A stretch of DNA of 64,000 nt from CBDFGK01 sp965247075 (lineage in GTDB: Bacteria > Pseudomonadota > Gammaproteobacteria > Pseudomonadales > Halieaceae). The notes below the pieces were generated by a model. The model was given only the letters and a program-made list of their open reading frames with translations, did not search any database and was not told the DNA's origin. This document shows positions 26,588 to 32,922 of this stretch, in pieces. Location: the NCBI GenBank assembly GCA_965247075.1, contig CBDFGK010000003.1:806001-870000 (forward strand), given 5' to 3'. The position numbers were made by a program, and so were the translations under genes. Position 1 is the first letter of the stretch. Every line of letters begins with the position of its first letter.

Positions 26588-27043
26588 TTACTCTTGTTCG
26601 GCTACAACGGCCAGCCGAACCGTGGCATCTACATCGGCGTGCAGGTGAACACTCACTTCGTACTCGCCTACTTCGCGCAGTGTGCCTTCGGGCAGGCGAA
26701 TTTCAGCCTTGTTCAACTCAACGCCGGCGGCGGTCACGGCATCGGCGATGTCGCGGGTACCCACAGAACCAAACAGCTTGCCTTCTTCGCCGGCGTTGGC
26801 CTCGATGGTGACCTGGCCCAGCTCCTGCAGTCGACCGGCGCGCACTTCGGCGGCGGCAACAGCTTCAGCGGCGTTGGTTTCGAGTTCGGCGCGACGCGCT
26901 TCAAACGTAGCCACGTTGTCGGCGGTTGCGGGTACGGCTTTGCCCTGGGGAATCAGGTAATTGCGGCCGTAGCCTGACTTTACCGTTACCTTGTCGCCCA
27001 GTGCGCCCAACTTGCCAATCTTCTCCAGCAAAATGACTTCCAT
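26588..27043 (-). CDS. rplI: 50S ribosomal protein L9
   Basis: A 151-residue L9. The N-terminal domain MEVILLEKIGKLGALGDKVTVKSGYGRNYLIPQGKA is diagnostic; a long central helix and the C-terminal rRNA-binding domain (ELNKAEIRLPEGTLREVGEYEVSVHLH, given here as a location near residues 110-137) complete it. It binds 23S rRNA near the L1 stalk. It follows the DUF2232 gene in the rpsF-rpsR-DUF2232-rplI block and its stop lies 12 bases from the palindromic repeat. Confidence 0.97.
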   Translation of the reverse strand: MEVILLEKIGKLGALGDKVTVKSGYGRNYLIPQGKAVPATADNVATFEARRAELETNAAEAVAAAEVRAGRLQELGQVTIEANAGEEGKLFGSVGTRDIADAVTAAGVELNKAEIRLPEGTLREVGEYEVSVHLHADVDATVRLAVVAEQE

Positions 27044-27064
27044 CTTACTTTCCTCTACTAGTAT

Positions 27065-27943
27065 CTAATCTGTGTCTTCATCTTTAACCGGTAGTTGCTG
27101 CCAGCGACTGCGGAAATCTATCCAACTGTCTGCGACCGCAACACCGATCACTATTAACTTCACCGGGTCCAGTATCGCCCACAATACATAGAATATTGTG
27201 AGCCAGCCTGTTCCCAGCTTGCGACGCGCAGCGCAGGCGTGGACCAAAGCCAAACCCGCGATGCTCAAGGGCACCGCAAACAACACCGTCCAAGGGCGGT
27301 AATCCAGGCCGTAGGTGCTGATAACTATCATTATCAACACCAGCCCTGTGGCCAGCTTTGGGCTGTAGCGTATGCCGTGAAACTCCCGGCGAAATTCGCC
27401 CGGGTTGTACAACAACGACTGCCACCAGCGTGCCAACAACAAGCACAACAGGCAGCTAACTGCATTCATTAAACCAAGCATGCCCGCAATCGTGACAATA
27501 CCTGGCGCCTTCAGTTCTACCGCATCCTCACCCTGGGGTAGCTGCCCCTGAATACTGGCGAAGAACTCGGCAAAAACTGCAGCCAGCTGCTCCAGATAGT
27601 TCACCCCCAACAGCAATATGCCGATGCCGGTGGCGGCGCCTATCAGGCTCGCTCCGATGAGTGTGAGCTGCCAGGAAACTGACCATCTCAACAACGCCGC
27701 CAGAGCGGTGGTCCCCACAATCACACCGAGGGGACCGGTATCTCCAAATACGGCCAGCAGAAACCCCGCAGGGAGTACTGCCCAGGCCAGTATGTACACT
27801 CCTTCCAGCGGGCCGCGCCGCAGGGTGACCAGTGCTAAAACCGCAGCACTGACCCAGGAGAACATCAGGGAGCTGGCACCGATAACCGAAACCCACAGAG
27901 CCTGGGTTCGGCCTCGCATCACATATTTAGCGACGGCGCGCAT
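27065..27943 (-). CDS. DUF2232 family membrane protein
   Basis: A 292-residue polytopic membrane protein with seven to nine hydrophobic segments. Its place between rpsR and rplI, and its general make-up, match the DUF2232 (YybS-like) proteins found at that position in Pseudomonas and relatives. The function is unknown. The loop before the last helices carries basic residues, and the C-terminus is acidic (LPVKDEDTD). Being inside a ribosomal-protein operon, it is presumably co-transcribed with rpsR and rplI. Confidence 0.85.
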   Translation of the reverse strand: MRAVAKYVMRGRTQALWVSVIGASSLMFSWVSAAVLALVTLRRGPLEGVYILAWAVLPAGFLLAVFGDTGPLGVIVGTTALAALLRWSVSWQLTLIGASLIGAATGIGILLLGVNYLEQLAAVFAEFFASIQGQLPQGEDAVELKAPGIVTIAGMLGLMNAVSCLLCLLLARWWQSLLYNPGEFRREFHGIRYSPKLATGLVLIMIVISTYGLDYRPWTVLFAVPLSIAGLALVHACAARRKLGTGWLTIFYVLWAILDPVKLIVIGVAVADSWIDFRSRWQQLPVKDEDTD

Positions 27944-27978
27944 GCGTTACCCCGATGTATTGCGTTTCTATCAGGTAC

Positions 27979-28206
27979 TTATTCGTGTGTGTCTGAATAA
28001 GGCAGCAGCGACAGGTAACGGGCGCGCTTTACAGCGGTAGCCAGCTGACGCTGATACTTGGCCTTGGTACCGGTAATACGGCTGGGCACGATCTTGCCAG
28101 TTTCAGCAACATACTGCTTGAGGGTCTCGAGATCCTTGTAATCGATCTCAACGGTGCCTTCAGCGGTGAACTTGCAAAACTTGCGACGACGGAAAAAACG
28201 GGCCAT
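27979..28206 (-). CDS. rpsR: 30S ribosomal protein S18
   Basis: A 75-residue S18 starting MARFFRRRKFCKFTAEG with RITGTKAKYQRQLATAVKRARYLSLLP at the C-terminus, the classic S18 pattern. The start at 28206 overlaps the end of rpsF almost directly (one base between), so the upstream in-frame codons up to 28254 belong to the rpsF region. It forms the S6-S18 pair on the platform of the small subunit. The single cysteine means only a partial zinc site, as in most S18. Confidence 0.97.
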   Translation of the reverse strand: MARFFRRRKFCKFTAEGTVEIDYKDLETLKQYVAETGKIVPSRITGTKAKYQRQLATAVKRARYLSLLPYSDTHE

Positions 28207-28207
28207 C

Positions 28208-28792
28208 TTACTTCTCCTCCTGGTCGGTTGCTTCTGCAGCGGCAGCGACTTCAACCGGCGCTTCTGCAGCGGTAGCTTCTTCTGCGGCAGCTTCTTCTTC
28301 TGTGGCAGTTTCTTCTGCGGCAGCTTCTACAGGAGCGGCTTCAGTGTCCACTGCGGCTTCCGCAGGCGCTTCTTCTGCGCCTTTCTCAGCACCAGCGCCT
28401 GCGGCGTGCTCACTGGCGGCCTTTTCAGCGGCCTGGCGCTCTTCGTAGCGGCTCTTGCGCTCGCGCTGTTCTTTTTCCTGCTTCATGATGAAGGACTCTT
28501 CGGTCACGGCATCATCGCGGCGGATAACCAGGCTGCGGATAATCGCGTCGTTGAAACGGAAGGTGGTGGTCAGCTCGTCCATGGCGTCGTTGCCGGCTTC
28601 TACATTCATCAGGATATAGTGCGCTTTGTGCACCTTGTTGATGTTGTAGGCCAACTGACGACGGCCCCAGTCTTCCAGACGGTGAACTTTTCCGCCATCT
28701 TTCTGAATGGTAGCAGTGTAGCGCTCGACCATGCCGGGCACTTGTTCGGACTGGTCCGGATGGACCATGAATACAATTTCGTAATGTCGCAT
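28208..28792 (-). CDS. rpsF: 30S ribosomal protein S6 with long acidic tail
   Basis: A 194-residue S6. Residues 1-110 are the normal ferredoxin-like S6 fold (MRHYEIVFMVHPDQSEQVPG, GKVHRLEDWGRRQLAYNI, KAHYILMNVEA). From about residue 118 it continues into a low-complexity tail of about 75 residues made mainly of Ala and Glu. S6 of Escherichia coli also has an acidic tail extended post-translationally by RimK with glutamates, but it is much shorter. AAGGAG lies 8 bases before the ATG at 28792. The IS element begins 137 bases upstream and separates rpsF from its usual neighbour rlmB. Confidence 0.95.
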   Translation of the reverse strand: MRHYEIVFMVHPDQSEQVPGMVERYTATIQKDGGKVHRLEDWGRRQLAYNINKVHKAHYILMNVEAGNDAMDELTTTFRFNDAIIRSLVIRRDDAVTEESFIMKQEKEQRERKSRYEERQAAEKAASEHAAGAGAEKGAEEAPAEAAVDTEAAPVEAAAEETATEEEAAAEEATAAEAPVEVAAAAEATDQEEK

Positions 28793-28853
28793 TAGCGGCT
28801 CCTTACGGGTTATAGCTGCCTGACTCTCTAAGAGACAGTGCAACAAGGAGAAT

Positions 28854-28870
28854 CGGCTGACGAACAGCCG
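28854..28870 (-). promoter_or_regulatory. hairpin in rpsF leader
   Basis: CGGCTG (28854-28859) pairs with CAGCCG (28865-28870) around a 5-base loop in the rpsF 5' leader. Known S6:S18 autoregulatory leaders lie at this place, but I cannot confirm their conserved core, so this stays a candidate. Confidence 0.25.
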
Positions 28871-28889
28871 GTAGAATTTTGAGGCGCGG

Positions 28890-28918
28890 ATGTTACATGT
28901 TTCACACCCCTTACGCAA
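28890..28918 (-). promoter_or_regulatory. candidate promoter for rpsF operon
   Basis: On the minus strand TTGCGT (28918-28913) and TAACAT (28895-28890) are separated by 17 bases. Both boxes deviate from consensus. The pair lies just inside the IS junction, so it would give rpsF its own transcription after separation from rnr-rlmB. Confidence 0.35.
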
Positions 28919-28929
28919 ACAGAAGCCTT

Positions 28930-30322
28930 TTCCAATATGAAATGAGCCTGAACGGGGCACCGCCGTTCGAATATGGAATAAGTCTTACAGCGTCGTTGTT
29001 TTTGTTCATGATGGGCGGATGCAAACACTCATGAATACTAAAGAACTAACGACGATTGACCAATTAAGTGCCTTTATTGATGGTGCTCAGCCGGTCGCCT
29101 TTGAGGTGCTTAGCGATAAGGATGAGCGCTACCGCTGGTTACAGCATAGCCTGATGAAGTTCCGCTATATGACCCTCAATAAGCACGACAAGGGGGTGCT
29201 GATTCGCTACCTGATGAAGGTCAGCGGTTATTCGCGCTCGCAGTTGACCCGCCTGCTCCGGCAGTACCGGGAAACGGGTCGGGTGGTGCGTCGGCAGCGC
29301 ACCACGAATGGCTTCTCACGGCACTTTACTGCGGCTGATATTCGTCTCCTGGCCGCCATGGATGAGCGTCATAACACCCCCAATGGCTTCACCATGAAGA
29401 AGCTTTGCGAGCGGGCCTGGCAGGTGTTTGGTCAGGATGAATACCAGCGCCTGGCCTTGATCTCGGTGGCTCACCTGTACAATTTGAGGCACTCCACTAC
29501 CTATACGCGGTGTCGGCGCAAGGTGGAGAAGACTCGTCCCAGGGCCTCTCAGATTGGTGAACGCCGCAAGCCACAGGCCCAAGGTCAACCCGGCTATATC
29601 CGCATAGATACAGTGCATCAGGGCGATTGGGACAAACAGAAAGGGGTCTATCACATCAATGCTGTTGACGAGGTGACGCAGACGGAAGTCATTGCCACTG
29701 TGGAGAGGATCAGTGAGCGCTATCTCATTGCGGCCCTGGAGCAACTGCTGGGTGACTTTCCTTTCGTAATCCAGGGCTTCCACTCGGACAATGGGTCGGA
29801 GTACATCAATAAGCGAGTCGCGAAACTGTTGGAGAAGCTACGCATTGAGTTCACTAAATCCCGCTCGCGGCAGACCAATGACAATGCGCTGGCGGAGAGC
29901 AAAAACGGCCACGTGGTGCGTAAATTGTTTGGTCACGGTCATATCCCGCAGCACTGGGCACCGCTGATTAACGACTTCAACCGGCAGCATCTCAACCACT
30001 ATGTGAATTATCACCGGCCCTGCCTGTTCCCTGAGACGATCACCGATGCACGCGGCAAACAACGCAAACGCTACCCCTACGGCAATCTGATGACACCTTA
30101 CGAGAAGTTCAAATCACTGCCGATGGCAGCAGCCTGTTTGAAGCCAGGAATGACTTTTGAAATACTGGATGCCATGGCTGAGCAGATGAGCGATAACGAG
30201 GCCGCGGACCGGCTCCAACTGGCCCGTCGAGAACTGTTCCAAACGATCCATAGACAAGACAGGAAAAGAGCATGAAATTGACTCAAAAAGGCACCCCCTT
30301 CAGGCTCATTTTAGGATTGGAA
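28930..30322. mobile_element. intact insertion sequence, DDE integrase-core type (1.39 kb)
   Basis: The inverted ends read TTCCAATATGAAATGAGCCT (left, 28930) and, reversed, TTCCAATCCTAAAATGAGCC (right, ending 30322). The same two end types flank the deleted copy at 38470-39192 in the opposite orientation. The single gene inside is full length. No clear target duplication is visible. The element separates rpsF from the rlmB-rnr genes that normally precede it. Confidence 0.85.
29019..30275 (+). CDS. IS transposase with integrase catalytic (DDE) core
   Basis: A 418-residue transposase. The N-terminal half carries helix-turn-helix-like segments (GYSRSQLTRLLRQYRETG, about residues 68-86). The catalytic core shows the D,D,E triad in RIDTVHQGD (about 193), GFHSDNGSEYI (about 250) and NDNALAESKNG (about 287). 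The C-terminus ends in a basic tail. It catalyses movement of the surrounding 1.39-kb element. I cannot name the ISfinder family with certainty. A deleted relative lies at 38504-39139. Two start codons (29019 and ATG 29031) are possible; both are conserved in the relative. Confidence 0.9.
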   Translation: MQTLMNTKELTTIDQLSAFIDGAQPVAFEVLSDKDERYRWLQHSLMKFRYMTLNKHDKGVLIRYLMKVSGYSRSQLTRLLRQYRETGRVVRRQRTTNGFSRHFTAADIRLLAAMDERHNTPNGFTMKKLCERAWQVFGQDEYQRLALISVAHLYNLRHSTTYTRCRRKVEKTRPRASQIGERRKPQAQGQPGYIRIDTVHQGDWDKQKGVYHINAVDEVTQTEVIATVERISERYLIAALEQLLGDFPFVIQGFHSDNGSEYINKRVAKLLEKLRIEFTKSRSRQTNDNALAESKNGHVVRKLFGHGHIPQHWAPLINDFNRQHLNHYVNYHRPCLFPETITDARGKQRKRYPYGNLMTPYEKFKSLPMAAACLKPGMTFEILDAMAEQMSDNEAADRLQLARRELFQTIHRQDRKRA

Positions 30323-30389
30323 TATACTACAATGCCATAGAATTGGCAAAGAATATCACCCCGCCAGAATCAATGGAATCGGGGATCCA

Positions 30390-30421
30390 CATTGCGAATT
30401 TCGCGAAGCGAAAACGCAATG
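30390..30421. other. imperfect hairpin downstream of higA
   Basis: CATTGCG and CGCAATG at the outside, with TTTCGC/GCGAAA inside, form a near-perfect stem around GAA. It follows higA on the minus strand and could end that transcript, though no T-run follows. It does not fit the conserved cores of an integron attC site. Confidence 0.4.
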
Positions 30422-30474
30422 AGCCAGTGCCCGTACGCCTGGGCCGGCAGCCCGATACCAACGCCTATTCCATC

Positions 30475-30774
30475 TTATCCGGCGACTTGTATCCAGGGTT
30501 TAATGTTCTCCAGTTCCTCGGCCAGTTTTTCCTCGGCTACCTCAGTATCGTATGCAACTTGGGCTCGAAGCCAGTAGCCATTTGATAGTCCGAATAACCT
30601 GCAAAGTCGCAGATCTGTATCAGCCGTAATTGAGCGTTTTCCGGAAACAATAGCCCCGATTCTTTGAGCCGGGACTTCGACCTCTTTTGCCAAACGGTAC
30701 TGAGAGATTCCCATTGGATCGAGGAACTCTTCTTTTAGCATTTCTCCAGGTGACACTGGGGGCAATTTCTTCAT
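30475..30774 (-). CDS. higA: HigA-family antitoxin
   Basis: A 99-residue XRE-type antitoxin starting KKLPPVSPGEMLKEEFLDPM, the signature of HigA addiction-module antidotes; the helix-turn-helix is about residues 24-62 (ISQYRLAKEVEVPAQRIGAI). It binds HigB and represses the operon. Three ATGs in a row begin at 30780; the third (30774) has GGAG six bases upstream, so I chose it. The toxin stop lies 9 bases upstream. The order toxin-then-antitoxin is normal for higBA. Confidence 0.9.
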   Translation of the reverse strand: MKKLPPVSPGEMLKEEFLDPMGISQYRLAKEVEVPAQRIGAIVSGKRSITADTDLRLCRLFGLSNGYWLRAQVAYDTEVAEEKLAEELENIKPWIQVAG

Positions 30775-30783
30775 CATCATCTC

Positions 30784-31062
30784 CTAGTGGTAGTCCACTA
30801 TTTCCACGTTGCTGGCTCCAGTTGACGTCCAGCGAAAGCAAATGCGAAACTGATCGTTAATCCTAATGCTATGTTGACCTTTCCTGTCACCTTTCAATGC
30901 TTCAAGTCGATTTCCCGGGGGAACTCTTAAGTCCGAAAGCGTCTCAGAGACTTGTAACTGCCTTAGCTTACGAAGTGCCATTCTCTCAAACTTGACGAAG
31001 CGTCTGACCCTTTTGCCCTTAGATAAGGATTCAGTGTCTGTGCATTTGAAGGATACAATCAC
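30784..31062 (-). CDS. higB: HigB-family (RelE-like) toxin
   Basis: A 92-residue ribosome-dependent mRNA interferase homologue. The C-terminal block RVPPGNRLEALKGDRKGQHS, INDQFRICFRW and VEIVDYH is diagnostic of HigB. A GTG at 31062 matches the family's usual N-terminus (M-I-x-S-F-x-C); earlier in-frame codons run into the promoter. There is no ribosome site before it, and the predicted transcription start falls at or next to the GTG, so the mRNA is probably leaderless. The pair sits between two insertion sequences. Confidence 0.88.
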   Translation of the reverse strand: MIVSFKCTDTESLSKGKRVRRFVKFERMALRKLRQLQVSETLSDLRVPPGNRLEALKGDRKGQHSIRINDQFRICFRWTSTGASNVEIVDYH

Positions 31063-31069
31063 AAGGAGA

Positions 31070-31098
31070 ATAGTAACGCCATACGTTAATAACATCAA
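31070..31098 (-). promoter_or_regulatory. higBA promoter with overlapping operator
   Basis: On the minus strand TTGATG (31098-31093) and TACTAT (31075-31070) are 17 bases apart. Between and partly over the -10 box lies the inverted repeat TAACG-N5-CGTTA (31074-31088), resembling the TTAACGTTAA sequence reported as a HigA target in Pseudomonas aeruginosa. This fits autorepression by HigA. The start point would fall at the higB GTG. Confidence 0.6.
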
Positions 31099-31127
31099 CT
31101 GTGTGTTAGGAACTGTGTTAGGAACTG

Positions 31128-32162
31128 TGTTAGCCCAAAGCAGTAATGTCCCCTTTTGACTGCAGGAGGGGTTATGACAAAGGGGATCATCACATTGAGC
31201 CATGCAGAGCTTGACCGCATATCGGTTATTCGCTCCATCATCAGTCGCCGGCTTACGCAAGCGCAGGCGGCACAGAGACTAAAACTGAGCATCCGACAGG
31301 TAAAACCTACCGAACCTGTGGTGCTGCCGGGATGGCCTCTAAACGCCGGGGACGATGCCCCGGCAACGCTATTGGCGATGCGGTTCGCCGGCAGGCATTG
31401 GCGATCATCAGGGCACATTATATTGACTTCGGGCCGACCTTTGCCCACGAGAAACTCACCGAACTGCATGCTTGCCATTGCTCGGTGGAGACCCTGCGCA
31501 AGTGGATGATCAAGGATGGGTTATGGCTGGGGAAACAACGTAAAAAAGCGGTAATCCACCAGAGTCGACCCCGCCGGCCCCGGCTGGGTGAGCTGGTACA
31601 GATTGATGGCTCACCGCATGACTGGTTTGAAGGGCGAGGCCCGCGCTGCACCTTGATTGTCTTCATTGATGATGCGACCAGTCGGTTGTTAGCCTTGCGT
31701 TTTGCGGTCACCGCACACCATCCCGACAATGCCCATCGTGAGGTATTACACAGCGCCGAGGCGCTTACCCTCATCCTGTGCCTGCAGCACAGGCGCAAAC
31801 TGTCCAAGAACCTGACTATTGCGTTTCGCAACACCGAATACCAGCTACAAGGCTACGGCAAAGGCTATCGTCTGCGCGGTGCCACCATTACCGTCTGCGA
31901 GGACTTTAACGGCGCGGTGACGCTACTGCACAAAGGCAAGGCACTGGCTTATCGGATCTTCCAACAAGGACCGGCCGCCGTTGTGCTTGCCGATGAGAAG
32001 ACCGTGCGCAACCACGTCGAGCAAGCACTTCACCGGCAGCAACAATCCACCTGGAAACCGGCCCCGGATCACCCTTGGCGACACCTCTAATCAGTGCTTG
32101 GATCAAGCCTGTTTCACGATTAATAAATGCAGAAAAGGGGACATTTCAGCTTCGGGTTGACA
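31128..32162. mobile_element. deleted ISNCY/IS1202-type element
   Basis: The left end (from 31128) reads TGTTAGCCCAAAGCAGTAAT and continues GTCCCCTTTT; the right end, reversed from 32162, reads TGTCAACCCGAAGCTGAAAT followed by GTCCCCTTTT. These are matching inverted repeats of about 30 bp. At about 1.03 kb the element is shorter than usual for the family because of deletions in its transposase gene. The tip of the left end is preceded by two more AACTGTGTTAG-type copies. It abuts the end of rlmB. Confidence 0.85.
31174..32090 (+). pseudogene. ISNCY-family transposase, frameshifted and internally deleted
   Basis: The N-terminus (MTKGIITLSHAELDRISVIR) runs to IRQVK near 31303, then the frame is lost and resumes as ASKRRGRCPGNAIGD. 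The first catalytic Asp region is present (IDGSPHDWFEGRG, VFIDDATSRLLAL). After LALRFA the sequence jumps to VTAHHPDNAHREVLH, so about 100 residues with the remaining catalytic acids are gone. Because RFA occurs on both sides in intact relatives, recombination between short repeats is a likely cause. The C-terminal domain is otherwise readable. It cannot encode an active transposase. Confidence 0.82.
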
Positions 32163-32179
32163 CGGTTGCGCGATCGAAA

Positions 32180-32920
32180 TTATCCAACCGGCGTCCTCTG
32201 TCGAACCACCTCAAACAAACAAACCCCACTCGCCACAGACACATTCAACGAACTCACCGACCCCGCCATCGGCAGCTTGACCAGAAAATCGCAGGCCTCG
32301 CGGGTGAGGCGTCGCAAGCCGGCCCCTTCGGCACCCATGATCAATGCCGCAGGCCCAGTTAAGTCACTGTTATATATGGTGTTTTCAGCCTCACCCGCCG
32401 CACCGTACAGCCAGATACCACGCTCTTTCAGGCCCGCCAGGGTTCTGGCCAGGTTGGTAACGCGCACCAAGGGCACCACCTCGGCGGCACCGCAGGCAAC
32501 CTTGCGGGCGGTGGGAGTGAGATCGGCGGATTTATCCTTGGGCACAATCACCGCATCCACCCCGGTGGCATCGGCACTGCGCAAACAGGCTCCCAAATTG
32601 TGGGGGTCGGTGACGCCGTCCAACACCAATACCAGGGCGACGTGGTCGAGATCATCCAGCAACGCAAACAGGGCGGCCTCGTCCCAACTGCGCGAGCCGG
32701 GCTGAACCTCAGCGATAACGCCCTGGTGACGACCCTCTACTTTGGCATCCAGCTCAGCGCGAGCAAGCTCCTCTACCCGCACTCCCTGGTTGCGGGCCAG
32801 GTCCAACACCGCCACCATGCGCTTGTCGTTGCGACCGGCCTGCACCCACAGGTGCCGCACCTGTTCCGGTTGCTGTCGCAGCAGTGCATATACCGCATGC
32901 AGGCCGTAAATCAACTCCAC
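32180..32920 (-). CDS. rlmB: 23S rRNA (guanosine-2'-O-)-methyltransferase RlmB
   Basis: A 246-residue SpoU-class (SPOUT) methyltransferase that methylates Gm2251 of 23S rRNA. An N-terminal substrate-binding domain starts MELIYGLHAVYALLRQ. The knotted domain shows LDGVTDPHNLGACLRSADA, IMGAEGAGLRRL and LPMAGSVSSLNVSVASGV, the three SPOUT motifs. It lies 2 bases after rnr on the same strand, the common rnr-rlmB pair. The ISNCY-type element ends 17 bases past its stop, leaving the gene intact. Confidence 0.96.
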   Translation of the reverse strand: MELIYGLHAVYALLRQQPEQVRHLWVQAGRNDKRMVAVLDLARNQGVRVEELARAELDAKVEGRHQGVIAEVQPGSRSWDEAALFALLDDLDHVALVLVLDGVTDPHNLGACLRSADATGVDAVIVPKDKSADLTPTARKVACGAAEVVPLVRVTNLARTLAGLKERGIWLYGAAGEAENTIYNSDLTGPAALIMGAEGAGLRRLTREACDFLVKLPMAGSVSSLNVSVASGVCLFEVVRQRTPVG

Positions 32921-32922
32921 GG

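Noticed and set aside
28154..28795. 213-codon plus-strand frame opposite rpsF and rpsR
   Set aside because: Its Phe/Cys/Gly-rich sequence is the complement of the Ala/Glu tail of S6.
30390..30421. Integron attC site beside higBA
   Set aside because: The stem is present but the conserved core GTTRRRY and its inverse partner are not.
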